64,000 nt of DNA from the NCBI RefSeq assembly GCF_951230135.1, contig NZ_CATNVC010000001.1, positions 202,746 to 266,745 on the forward strand, in the 5' to 3' direction. The stretch's first letter is position 1; every line of letters starts with the position of its first letter. The position numbers and the translations under genes were made by a program. Of the stretch, positions 27,068-36,414 are shown piece by piece. The DNA comes from Butyricicoccus sp. Marseille-Q5471. Lineage in GTDB: Bacteria > Bacillota > Clostridia > Oscillospirales > Butyricicoccaceae. Below the pieces are notes generated by a model. It was not told the DNA's origin. It saw only the letters and a list, made by a program, of their open reading frames with translations, and searched no databases.

Positions 27068-30000
27068 TTAATATCCATAAAGTTCTGTTAACGGGTCAAT
27101 AGATTGTCCATTCTTCCACATTTTGAAGTCAAGGTGCGGTCCCGAACTATTCCCGGTACTTCCAACCAATCCAACTTCCTGCCCGCCCTTCACAATATCA
27201 CCGACGTTCAGCCCGTCAGCAGAGCCTTCCGACATGTGGTTGTATTGCGTCACGTATCCGTCACCGTGATCGACCTGCACCCATGTGCCGTATCCTCCAC
27301 CATATCCGCGCTTATTTATTGCTGTCACGATGCCGCTCTTCGCCGCAAATACCGGTTCCCCGGCACTCGCCGCAATGTCAACCGCTTCATGGTTCGTGGA
27401 TGCTCCCGCCGTGGGTGCGCTTCTGGAACCGTATGGGGAAGAAACCCACACATTTTGACCCGGCGTAACCGGCAATTTCCAATCTCCGCTGGAAGTTGCG
27501 GTTTTTTCTGTGTATAACTTAACAAAGAACTCTGCATCCGCTTCCGGATAACCCAGTGCAACGACCGCCGAAAGACGATCCTTTGTTTTTTTGTACTTGC
27601 CCAATGTGCGCCAAACGTCGCCGAATTCCCTTTCTGTGAAGCCGGCCTGCTTTGCCTTCTGCCACTTGTTCTGTGCAGCTTCTGGCAAATCTTCAACCGA
27701 AAAATTTCTAAATGATGTTGGTATGCGGCCAGATACCAACAAATCGTTTAGAACATCCTTCTGCGGTTTGGTTAAGTCCAAACTTGAAATTACACTTCGC
27801 TTGGCATCCGCTTCCTGACGGTTCCCCAATTCGCCGTTTTTACTTTTGCGTTTCACTTCCGCTACATCTTCATAAGCCTTTGTGAAAACTTCATACGGAA
27901 TATGAGCCTCTTTAAATGCCGCCTGTGCCTTTGGATATACTTTTTCATCCAACACATTAAATGCCTTCACTTCCCCCTTGGATACATAAGTCGGAATACT
28001 GCTTTCGTATCCCCCTCCATCCTCCTTTTGCTTTGTACCGGCTACTAAGTAACGGTCAAGTTCCTGCTTTTGACGTGTCGTGAGATCAAGTGACATAATA
28101 AATTCACGTGCCTGAGCCGGTTTAGTTTCAACTGTTTTCCCGTTTTCCTTTTTCGGCTCCAATGAATCAATCACGCGCATAGCGTTCATGGTGTCCTTTG
28201 GCGCATGCCCAAGCCCCACCAATTCATTGAAATTCATTGTGCTTGTCTCGGAAAGCATCTTGTTTCCGCCTGCCAGGTACGCCTGACCTTCCTTTGTCGC
28301 CGTAGAGCCAAAAGCCAGCGCCTTTCCCACGTTCACTGGGTCCATGGAATCAATCAGATATTTCAGCCGCGAATTATCAGCCGTGTATGCTCCCGCTGTT
28401 GGCTGTGTCCTTGCCGTGAATCCATTCTCAATATTTGCGCGTAGTTTTGGAATTATATTTAGGTCTTCCGCTGCTTTTCGCGTGCGGGTTGCCTGCGCAC
28501 CGCCGAACGGCATCAGCACATTTGCCAACGGTTCAAGATAGTCAACATCTTTTCCCGTTGCCAGATTTGCAATAGGCGCGGTCAGTGCCGAAATACCTAT
28601 ATTACCAGTACCAAATCGCGTTGGATCACCTTCCCCAAACAGATTTTTTGCCGTTGTTTCGTCAAGACCAAGTACGGTTCGTGCAATCTGGTCACCCGCA
28701 GGCATGTTTGAAAGAGTTTCACCGGCCAATCGTCCGGCGTACTTTGCCGCCTGTTTGCTGATGCTCATTTTCTCGCCGTCATCGGCTTCCTGCTCTGTAA
28801 TATCGGAATGAACTTCCTGTATCGCATGTACTGGGTCGAATCCAGTTTCGCGGCCGTCTATGAAATTCTTCCGAATTTCATTCATGACCCAAGTCGTTCC
28901 GAAGATTTCCATCAGTGCCAAAGCATCTTTTTGCTTTACTTTCTCTTTCAATACTTGATAGGCGTTGTTTACTTCCACTTGAAATGGTGCGAATAACTTT
29001 GTAATCTCTGATTTTTGATTTAGCGGAATTTCTCCGATACCACGTCCGGCAATTGCACGCCGTGTCAAATCGTCCGCAAAGTCAACCGCATTATCCAATC
29101 CATTTCTCTGTGCCTGACGATATGCCGCAAACCACGACATTTCAGCTACCTTTCTATCACCTATTTCCATCATCCACGAAAGAAACTTTTCAGGTGTTTT
29201 CAAAACACTTTCATCAAACTGCCGCACCGCGTGATCCAGATAACGTTCTGTTAAAAATCCGCTCTGTGAAAGAATGTTTTGCATCTTTTTGTCACCTAGT
29301 CCAACGCGTGCAGCATCGGCAGCACCTGCCACAAGATCAGCCGGATTTTTAACATATCCCGCAACGTTCGGCAAATTGTATACCTGTGAAACCATAGAAG
29401 AGAAATTCCCCATTATCGCGTTTCCCTTAACGCGATTGTTCAGCCAGCGCAGACCCTTCATAGCCTGTCTGCCGATCAAAGTTTTTTGCACGCCGCGATC
29501 GAGTGGATTTGTTTTCCCGGCAAGATCATTGGTGTAGTCAGTTAACCATTCAATGAATTTGTTTGCATTTCTGGTATCTGCTGTTCCGTTTTGAATATCC
29601 CGTACCGTCACACGCAGGCGTGCAATTTCCGGATCAATATTGATCTTGTACTCTGCTGCCTGAATGTATTTGACCATACCGCCCACTGAATCTTCGGTAC
29701 TGTCAATGCCCTTTCGCGCCTGCATAAATCCAGCCCACTTACTCTTCGGCTTTGTCCAGTCAGATACACCTACTAGACGCGGGTCAATGTCGGCAGACGT
29801 TTGAAAAATGTTTTTGATGGCGGATAGTCCATCGTCCATTTCCTGCCAATGGTGATAATAATCCTTTCTGGCGAAAACTCGCTTGTTACGGAATATCTCG
29901 CCTGATTCAATCGCCTTTTGCAGTTGATTGATCTCCTTGTCGTTCGCCTGCACATCCTGCATTAGCCGTTTTAAATCACTGGAATACTCTGCATCCGGTG

Positions 30001-33000
30001 ACGCGAATAACCCGTCTTGTATCGCGCGAACCTTGTTTTGCAGCCCGTCACGCTTTGCTTTCAGCACATTCAGGTCGTGCTTTGCATTTTCCTCTACATT
30101 TGGATAGATTTTTGAAAGCGAAGCATTGATCTGCTCTAAGTAACCATCATATACACGCCTGTTGATTTGGTCCATCCGCTGAATATTTTGCCACGAATCC
30201 GGAAACTCTCGTTTGAGATCATCCAGCGTATACGCGACCTCCTCAATATGTCCATTCGTCTTGACGCGACGGTATCCCTCGCCATACCACTGCACCGCAG
30301 CACTTTCCCGGCTTCCCTGCCGGATTCCAAGCTCCTTTGCAGCTTCATGATACTGGTCAAGCTTATTCTTTACGTTGTGAGCATACCGGCTTTTCGCGTT
30401 CATGATTGGTTTCTCGATGTGATTTCGTAACACCTCACGCAATTTTGTGTCCTTACCAGCCACAGAATCAAGCACCCGCGAAAGGTCCTTATTGTATGCG
30501 CCGCTGGGGTTGTTTAGTTTCCAGAATTCGCTTTCCGGTAACTTTTCAAATCCGCTTTTGATTCCGGTATCCGGGTCAATTTCATCTACAAGTTCTTTCG
30601 CATCCTTCAATTCGCGCGGGTCTGTTTCATCCACATGCCTTGCTGCAACCCTCGCTTTTTCGGCTTCCTCTTCAACATTTAACTTCGGTGCATCGTCTGC
30701 GCTCCAAACGCGCTTCCACCGTCCCACTTCCTCTGCATCCGCAGTGTTTTTAATCGGTAAATCCATCGAATTAACCAGATTTTCCGCATTTTTTCCGACA
30801 GTTTCCGTATTGTTTTTGACTGCCAAGTCTGATAAAATATCAGTAGCAGAGGATGTTCCGGCGGACGGGTTAGGGGCAGCAGGCGCAAGCTGAGTTGTCA
30901 CCCGGTTACCGGCTCCTCTGTTTTTCTTGTATTGTTTCAAATACTTTTCCGTATCTACTCCCCACATGTTTTTCATGCGGATAGAGCCACGTTCGTTGGA
31001 TACGATTTCCGTAATAATGGAATGCCCGTTGATCTGCTTTCCGACTTGAAATGAAACCGCGTTTTTTCCAACCTTGATTTGAAGAATATCGTCAAAATCA
31101 TTTAGGTATTCGGGAATGCTGTAATAGTCCTGCTTGGAGAGCGGAATATCCCCGGCTTGCTTCGCACTGGTATGCCCTGCAAACGAATGCTTTACATCAT
31201 CCGCGCCCAACTCCATATACCTTCCGCGAATATCTATTTTCCCGTCTGATGCTTCATAAACCGCATTCGCCAAGCGATCATTGACGCGGCCAAACGCTTT
31301 AATAGTTCCTTGATTATCTCCCTTCACCGAAGCGTCAATGAAGTCCTTCATTTCCTCCGTTGTTTTGATAATCGGAAAATCTACACTTTCCACCATGGCC
31401 GCTTTTGTGGCTCTGGTGGATTGTTTTTTGCCTGTTTGCAGATATTCTGGCAAATCCGCTTCACCCAAGAACCTGTATTTTCGGGCATCGTCTACCCGCT
31501 GAATGGTGTCTCCGTCCAGCTCAACCACTTTACTTTTCCCGGTTGCTGTGTCGATGAACTGCACATCATACGTTCCAGAAGCGTTCTTTCCCTGAATCAC
31601 GCCGTAATTGTTGCGATCCGCCGCCCAAACGCGATCCCCCGCGCCGAATCCATCCTGCGCAGACGAAGCAACGTCCAAAGTCCTTCCAACATCCTGCGCG
31701 TTTTTCGGCTCAAGGTTCAAAGAATCCACTACGCTAGATTTTTGATCTGTAACATTCGGCGGCTGTGTCCAATGCTCCCCGGCCTTTGTGCCCTCTGCAA
31801 AGCGCTTCTGCGCACTGGAAAGGGTCTCGCTCGTACTTTCCAGTTTCTTTTCCAGTGCCTTAATTTGTTCATCAATTTTCAAAGCTTCATCAAGCGAATC
31901 TGTTTCATTCAGCCTTTTGTAAAGTCCAAACAACTCCGCTTGCTGCGCTTCCCCTTGCCTGAAATTTCTTCGCATTGCCGTAATCATGGGGTTATTCTCC
32001 CCGATTTCTGTCAAGGCGTCCAAATCCGCACGGTGCACGCTCTTCGGGTCCATGCTGTTCGCTACCTGCTTCACTTGTGAAAGGCGCTCTGCCGTTTGTT
32101 GAGCTTCACGTGCTGCCGCCTGCTGCATCAAGTCTTTTTCGCGCATTCTTGCGAGAGTTGCCGTTCGTTCTGCTGATAAATCGTTTGCCGCTTTTGCAAT
32201 GCGGTCAACCTCGCTTTGTGCCGCTTCCACCTGTTTTTTCGCGGCTGTCGCATCTTCTAGCAATCCGGCGCGGCGAGTTTCCGGGGTTGTGCTGCGGTAC
32301 TCGGCATAATACTGACGAAATCCTGCCCTTGCTTCCTCTAATTTCTGCTCAGCGGCAGCACGGGCGGCAGCAATTTGCTTTTCTGCCTGTTCAAACGGGT
32401 CTACCGTCTGTGTCTTTTGGGTTGGCACTGTCGTTTTCGCCGCGTCAGATGCCGCAGGCTGGCTTTTAATCGAAAGCGAATCCGTTATCGCGTCAGCCTG
32501 TTTTGACGCATCCTGTACGCTCTCTGCCGCCTGTACGGCGGCTTTCGGCGCTTGCGGAAGCGTTCCCTTTTGCAAGGCCGTTCCATATGCTGCAGTTCCG
32601 ACTTTCCCGGAACCGATTTTTTTAGCCAAATCGTTGAAACTGCCGCCCACAATAAATTCTGTCGGATCTGACAAGGCTTCATTTGCCAAGGAATACACAA
32701 GCCCCGCCGCCGCATTTTTGTCAGAAATCGTCTCGCCAATGCTTTTTTCACGGCCGTGCCGCTTCGCAACATTTTTATCATAGGTCGCCTTATCAAGATT
32801 GTAAGTAAACTTTGGTTTATTCCCCGTTGCTGCCGCGTCTGCTGCATCCCACGCATTCAGGTACAGGGATTGCAGCGCCTGCAACCCTGTGCCGACAAAG
32901 TTCGCCGCCGCGCCCGCAACATCCCCCTTCTTTGCAAGATCGACGTATGTTTCATCCTGTGAAAACATGTCCTGATAAAATGGTTTATTCTCAGCTTGGA

Positions 33001-33361
33001 ATTTTTCCTGTGCGGCCTTGCTCGTTTCTGCAATCGCCTTTTTCTGTGTCATGTCGGTTACACCAGAAATAGCCGCATATGCAGAAGCTGAACTAAGTTT
33101 CTTTTTTTCGTTCTCAAGTTGTCGGCCGCGATCCTGTGCGCGGGTGCGCGTGCGCCTGGTCCTATATGTATCATATGCCGCCGCATATGAGGAAGTCGGG
33201 CTGGATACCGTTCGAACTGTGCTTGTTGTTTGTCTCGGTGTTCTCTGCTTTTTCGCGGTTCCTGCCCGCCATGCGCTGCCGCCGTAGGCGTTTGCGCCGT
33301 ATTGTTCATCAATACGCTTCGCGGCGGCGGCGGCTCTTTGTTTCACATAATCGCTTGCCAT
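27068..33361 (-). CDS. Giant virion/DNA-ejection protein with nuclease-like and M23 domains
   Basis: 2097 residues, the largest gene here. The amino terminus is Ala/Lys/Arg-rich with long coiled coils (about 325-560). An SH3-like module (AGDRVWAADRNNYGVIQG) lies near 575. Around 660-790 a segment with DDVKHSFAGHTS, a run of IPLSKQDYYSIPEYL and a basic tail resembles the phage PBECR-type nuclease domains of polyvalent proteins. Central helical regions follow, including membrane-like GNFSSMVSQVYNLPNV near 1315. The C terminus (about 1970-2090) is a LytM/M23 domain with NHEAVDIA and YNHMS, but its last motif reads GPHLDFKM, with Asp where HxH is usual. It is probably carried in the virion and ejected to open the wall and protect or process DNA. 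It lies with the two next genes in the tail/ejection module. Confidence 0.75.
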   Translation of the reverse strand: MASDYVKQRAAAAAKRIDEQYGANAYGGSAWRAGTAKKQRTPRQTTSTVRTVSSPTSSYAAAYDTYRTRRTRTRAQDRGRQLENEKKKLSSASAYAAISGVTDMTQKKAIAETSKAAQEKFQAENKPFYQDMFSQDETYVDLAKKGDVAGAAANFVGTGLQALQSLYLNAWDAADAAATGNKPKFTYNLDKATYDKNVAKRHGREKSIGETISDKNAAAGLVYSLANEALSDPTEFIVGGSFNDLAKKIGSGKVGTAAYGTALQKGTLPQAPKAAVQAAESVQDASKQADAITDSLSIKSQPAASDAAKTTVPTQKTQTVDPFEQAEKQIAAARAAAEQKLEEARAGFRQYYAEYRSTTPETRRAGLLEDATAAKKQVEAAQSEVDRIAKAANDLSAERTATLARMREKDLMQQAAAREAQQTAERLSQVKQVANSMDPKSVHRADLDALTEIGENNPMITAMRRNFRQGEAQQAELFGLYKRLNETDSLDEALKIDEQIKALEKKLESTSETLSSAQKRFAEGTKAGEHWTQPPNVTDQKSSVVDSLNLEPKNAQDVGRTLDVASSAQDGFGAGDRVWAADRNNYGVIQGKNASGTYDVQFIDTATGKSKVVELDGDTIQRVDDARKYRFLGEADLPEYLQTGKKQSTRATKAAMVESVDFPIIKTTEEMKDFIDASVKGDNQGTIKAFGRVNDRLANAVYEASDGKIDIRGRYMELGADDVKHSFAGHTSAKQAGDIPLSKQDYYSIPEYLNDFDDILQIKVGKNAVSFQVGKQINGHSIITEIVSNERGSIRMKNMWGVDTEKYLKQYKKNRGAGNRVTTQLAPAAPNPSAGTSSATDILSDLAVKNNTETVGKNAENLVNSMDLPIKNTADAEEVGRWKRVWSADDAPKLNVEEEAEKARVAARHVDETDPRELKDAKELVDEIDPDTGIKSGFEKLPESEFWKLNNPSGAYNKDLSRVLDSVAGKDTKLREVLRNHIEKPIMNAKSRYAHNVKNKLDQYHEAAKELGIRQGSRESAAVQWYGEGYRRVKTNGHIEEVAYTLDDLKREFPDSWQNIQRMDQINRRVYDGYLEQINASLSKIYPNVEENAKHDLNVLKAKRDGLQNKVRAIQDGLFASPDAEYSSDLKRLMQDVQANDKEINQLQKAIESGEIFRNKRVFARKDYYHHWQEMDDGLSAIKNIFQTSADIDPRLVGVSDWTKPKSKWAGFMQARKGIDSTEDSVGGMVKYIQAAEYKINIDPEIARLRVTVRDIQNGTADTRNANKFIEWLTDYTNDLAGKTNPLDRGVQKTLIGRQAMKGLRWLNNRVKGNAIMGNFSSMVSQVYNLPNVAGYVKNPADLVAGAADAARVGLGDKKMQNILSQSGFLTERYLDHAVRQFDESVLKTPEKFLSWMMEIGDRKVAEMSWFAAYRQAQRNGLDNAVDFADDLTRRAIAGRGIGEIPLNQKSEITKLFAPFQVEVNNAYQVLKEKVKQKDALALMEIFGTTWVMNEIRKNFIDGRETGFDPVHAIQEVHSDITEQEADDGEKMSISKQAAKYAGRLAGETLSNMPAGDQIARTVLGLDETTAKNLFGEGDPTRFGTGNIGISALTAPIANLATGKDVDYLEPLANVLMPFGGAQATRTRKAAEDLNIIPKLRANIENGFTARTQPTAGAYTADNSRLKYLIDSMDPVNVGKALAFGSTATKEGQAYLAGGNKMLSETSTMNFNELVGLGHAPKDTMNAMRVIDSLEPKKENGKTVETKPAQAREFIMSLDLTTRQKQELDRYLVAGTKQKEDGGGYESSIPTYVSKGEVKAFNVLDEKVYPKAQAAFKEAHIPYEVFTKAYEDVAEVKRKSKNGELGNRQEADAKRSVISSLDLTKPQKDVLNDLLVSGRIPTSFRNFSVEDLPEAAQNKWQKAKQAGFTEREFGDVWRTLGKYKKTKDRLSAVVALGYPEADAEFFVKLYTEKTATSSGDWKLPVTPGQNVWVSSPYGSRSAPTAGASTNHEAVDIAASAGEPVFAAKSGIVTAINKRGYGGGYGTWVQVDHGDGYVTQYNHMSEGSADGLNVGDIVKGGQEVGLVGSTGNSSGPHLDFKMWKNGQSIDPLTELYGY

Positions 33362-33372
33362 TTGAAAACCTC

Positions 33373-34686
33373 CTAGTTAACCTTCTTATAACTGCGTCTA
33401 CCGGTTATAGGATCAACTATTTCCTTTACATAGCCCTTGTCAATTAACGATTCCACCTCTGGAAATGTCATTCGCCCATAACCCGGTACGATCACCAAAT
33501 TCTGTTTTTTTACTGCTATACTAGCGGAATTATCTGCAGACTGGAGCGCATCACTTTGCCGTGAATAAGCATCTGTGTTTACGCTGCCCTGATACGTTCT
33601 TGACCCACCGGAGGACTTGCCGGCCGCGCTAGCCTGCAGCGCGGCCAATTCAGCCGCCGCCCGTGCATCATCGTATTTATCTCCGATCTGATTACCCCGT
33701 TTCAAGGCTTTCAGTTCCTCTTCATACTGCGCACGCGTGATCTTATTTGTTGCCAATTGATCTTCCAATTCCCTGACCTTTAGGTCATAATCGCGCTTAT
33801 CCGCAGAAATCTGGTAATCTTGATACTGATTTTGCATCGTCTTATTGCCGTTATAGTATCCGGTCAAACCAGCTTCGGAAAGGTTAAAGTTTTTCGAATT
33901 CCAGTAATCTTCCCGCTTTGCGTCCTGCTGCCGGTAAAGGTCGTTCAAAAGCGCCTGTGCCGATGAAGCATCCGCATTTGCTTCCGCTGTAGCAATACCG
34001 CTATCACGCGCCAACTGTGCATTTTTCAGGGCAAGGCGCAGATCATTCAGTGCGCCTTGTTCCGCTGTATTTATGCTTGTCAGCCTTGTAGATGCCGCAT
34101 TCTCAGCGTCAAGCGTAGCCTGCCGACCCTGCCCGCTGTATGTGGTTCCGCTGTCTGCCATTTGCTGTTTCAGCGCCTTTTGCGCCTTGTAGCGTTCTAA
34201 CTCGCTTTGATCGCGCGTTGTCTGGTATTGCTTTGGAACTGCTGACATATCCGCTTCATTTTGTGCACGAAACTGCTCATATTGCTTATTAAATCCCGCA
34301 ATTTGCGCTTGTTTCTGCGCATTATACATCTGATTGATGTAGTCCGCGCCGGATTGAATATTCTGTCCCGGAATGTACCCGCTTTCGCTTTTCGGAAGAT
34401 ACTGCGAAAAGCGGTCGGTGGTGGAATAATTTAAACCTTCACTCTGAATTTTATTGTTCCGGAATTGCTCATACTGCGCGGCCGAATTGTAATCGCCCTT
34501 GCTCACCGCTTCATTGATCTTAGCTTCATAGTCGGTATTTTTGTCATAATACCCACCAAAATTCGACCCGCCGCCAGAACTTCCCGAACTGCTCGCCCCG
34601 GACCCCTTGGACGAAGAATTTGTTTTCTGTGCCGCATTGGAAGTTGCTTTTACAACCGATCCAATAATACTAGAAAGAAGCCCCAT
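33373..34686 (-). CDS. Putative internal virion (ejection) protein
   Basis: 437 residues without a recognised family. A Ser/Gly-rich low-complexity stretch (about 22-45), then predicted long helices rich in Ala, Gln and Glu (about 110-345), and a C-terminal motif VPGYGRMTFPEVESLIDKG. The size, composition and position just upstream of the giant protein match ejection proteins of short-tailed phages. No enzymatic motif is visible. Confidence 0.55.
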   Translation of the reverse strand: MGLLSSIIGSVVKATSNAAQKTNSSSKGSGASSSGSSGGGSNFGGYYDKNTDYEAKINEAVSKGDYNSAAQYEQFRNNKIQSEGLNYSTTDRFSQYLPKSESGYIPGQNIQSGADYINQMYNAQKQAQIAGFNKQYEQFRAQNEADMSAVPKQYQTTRDQSELERYKAQKALKQQMADSGTTYSGQGRQATLDAENAASTRLTSINTAEQGALNDLRLALKNAQLARDSGIATAEANADASSAQALLNDLYRQQDAKREDYWNSKNFNLSEAGLTGYYNGNKTMQNQYQDYQISADKRDYDLKVRELEDQLATNKITRAQYEEELKALKRGNQIGDKYDDARAAAELAALQASAAGKSSGGSRTYQGSVNTDAYSRQSDALQSADNSASIAVKKQNLVIVPGYGRMTFPEVESLIDKGYVKEIVDPITGRRSYKKVN

Positions 34687-34698
34687 TTTCGTACCTCC

Positions 34699-35634
34699 TT
34701 AACCGTTCATTTTGTCATATCGCATCAATGCCACCGCAAATTCTGCTCGCGTAATTGGTTCGTTTGGCCGAAATTTGCCGTCCAAATCGCCGCGCATATA
34801 TCCTTTCGCACGGCAGTATTCAACACCTTCCCGCGCAAAATCCGGAATTGCGCTATCATCCTTAAACGGCGCTGCATCCTGATACTTTGCAATATCCACC
34901 TTGTCAGGCGGCGGCAGAATCGGCGCACCAATGCCGGTCTTGCTATCCCTGCCCGCGTCGCCAATGTCTACGGCGCAGTCCTGCAAAAACCGATGCATGC
35001 CCGCCTGTGACAACGGACGGCCGGTTTTGGCGATTGCCATATCGTTAACCAGCGCCGCCATGCCTGCAAGAACCGGCGTGCTGCACGATGTGCCAGAAAA
35101 GCCGTTAATTAACGTCGGTGCGCAAAACTCTACACCATCCGATACACTAGAAAACGGCGCCGGACGCATTTCTTTTGTGTTTGCCATAAGGTAATACGCG
35201 CCTACGCCCCACACATACTTGCACTGGATAATGCGGCTTGCAGTCTTTCCAGAATCATTACCCGCCGCGAAAAACAGGCAGCACTTATCGGCAATTTGCG
35301 CAAGCCCTGCATCCAGATCAGGAACATTGCACACCGTATCATTCAGGCTTGCAAACAGCGTGTCTACGCCCTTCGCAATTATCTGTGGCAAAGCGTCGGT
35401 CAGCAGCTTATGCTGGCACTTGCCGCCTACATAGTTGGTTGTAACCGTCAGGTGCACGACTTTGCGATCTGGTGCAATCAAGCGATGCACATCATATACC
35501 TTACGACCGTGATCGCTATCGTCGTATCCTTCAAACGGTTCTCCCGTGGCGCTTAAACCGCGACTGCCTGTCCACCCTGCGGCGTGCCAAGCAGTCACAC
35601 CAATGTGATCCAAAAACCTTTTATCATCACTCAT
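34699..35634 (-). CDS. Subtilisin-like (S8) protease with SLH domain
   Basis: 311 residues. The serine motif GTSCSTPVLAGMAAL (about 198-212) and the oxyanion loop FFAAGNDSG are clear; the histidine is probably in DSDHGRKVYDVH (about 40-51). The catalytic aspartate is not obvious, since the usual DTG strand is replaced by AWHAAG/GYDDSD. The last 45 residues (IPDFAREGVEYCRAKGYMRG, then FRPNEPITRAEFAV) form an S-layer homology domain. As a late gene in the tail module it may be a virion-associated protease that attaches to the wall and clears surface protein. It overlaps the small gene before it by eight bases. Confidence 0.8.
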   Translation of the reverse strand: MSDDKRFLDHIGVTAWHAAGWTGSRGLSATGEPFEGYDDSDHGRKVYDVHRLIAPDRKVVHLTVTTNYVGGKCQHKLLTDALPQIIAKGVDTLFASLNDTVCNVPDLDAGLAQIADKCCLFFAAGNDSGKTASRIIQCKYVWGVGAYYLMANTKEMRPAPFSSVSDGVEFCAPTLINGFSGTSCSTPVLAGMAALVNDMAIAKTGRPLSQAGMHRFLQDCAVDIGDAGRDSKTGIGAPILPPPDKVDIAKYQDAAPFKDDSAIPDFAREGVEYCRAKGYMRGDLDGKFRPNEPITRAEFAVALMRYDKMNG

Positions 35635-35773
35635 TGGTGGTTTCCTCCTTTACTGGAGCTGTCAGTTGGTCATATTCTGCCTGCGTTAGCTTTCCAGCTG
35701 CAAGCAGCGCATCCAGTCGCGCTTTTGACCATAGTCTCGGGTAATACAGCTTCGCCATTTCAAACGCTGTCAT
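35627..35773 (-). CDS. XkdX-like short phage protein
   Basis: 48 residues, MTAFEMAKLYYPRLWSKARL with the family-like end AAGKLTQAEYDQL. The start overlaps the previous stop (ATGA) and its end overlaps the protease start, so it is translationally coupled on both sides. XkdX-type peptides sit near tail fibre genes in many Firmicutes phages; role unknown. Confidence 0.65.
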   Translation of the reverse strand: MTAFEMAKLYYPRLWSKARLDALLAAGKLTQAEYDQLTAPVKEETTNE

Positions 35774-36081
35774 AGCGTCACCCCCGTCATCAGCGCAATA
35801 AAATCAACATCGGCGCGAAGCTTCTCTGTCTCAGATGGTTCCGGTTCTACCGGAGTGACCGGCTCCGGCAGCGGCGTATTGGATAGCGTCACCACGTTAC
35901 CGACCACCGTGCAGCGTAGATAATCCGCTACGGTGTAAGTGCGCAGCTGTGTCCCTTCGTCCGTCTGAATTTCCATTGTATCGCCGACCCTTACCGGCGT
36001 TTGCGCGGTAATCACACAGCCGTCAGATGATACGCGACAAGTGATGCCCAGATATGTTTGATCGTTGGTTGTCAGTTTCAT
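35770..36081 (-). CDS. Hypothetical phage tail-region protein
   Basis: 103 residues: a beta-rich amino-terminal half (ITCRVSSDGCVITAQTPVRV), a Pro/Glu linker (PLPEPVTPVEPEPSETEKL) and a short helix. The linker-plus-helix end and the XkdX-like gene next to it recall XkdW-like baseplate-proximal proteins. Function not known. Confidence 0.6.
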   Translation of the reverse strand: MKLTTNDQTYLGITCRVSSDGCVITAQTPVRVGDTMEIQTDEGTQLRTYTVADYLRCTVVGNVVTLSNTPLPEPVTPVEPEPSETEKLRADVDFIALMTGVTL

Positions 36082-36084
36082 TTT

Positions 36085-36414
36085 TTACTCCTTAAATACA
36101 ACAAAACATCCGTACTGCGTACCGTTCACCGTCAACGACACCCAATCACCATTATCCGTAAGAGTTACCATATCAGGGTTAGGTGATTTAGGGTCAATCG
36201 TCACTTGCCTAGTCGCATTGTTGTAATGCAAGATTGCAAATTTATTCGGAGTTGATGACCCAGTGTTTGACGTAACGATTATGATCGTATTTTCGGAATC
36301 CTTTGTATATCCAGCGGTATTGGATTGCACCGACCGTAAAGCCCATACATCAAACTTGATGGGCTTAAACAATACATTGTCTGATTCCACGATTCCCTGT
36401 AAAATCGCCCGCAT
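36085..36414 (-). CDS. Hypothetical phage tail-region protein
   Basis: 109 residues predicted to be mostly beta strand, starting [18 protein letters not shown]. No recognised domain. Its start overlaps the stop of the fibre gene by one base, so it may cap, chaperone or decorate the fibre. Confidence is in the gene rather than in any role. Confidence 0.6.
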   Translation of the reverse strand: MRAILQGIVESDNVLFKPIKFDVWALRSVQSNTAGYTKDSENTIIIVTSNTGSSTPNKFAILHYNNATRQVTIDPKSPNPDMVTLTDNGDWVSLTVNGTQYGCFVVFKE

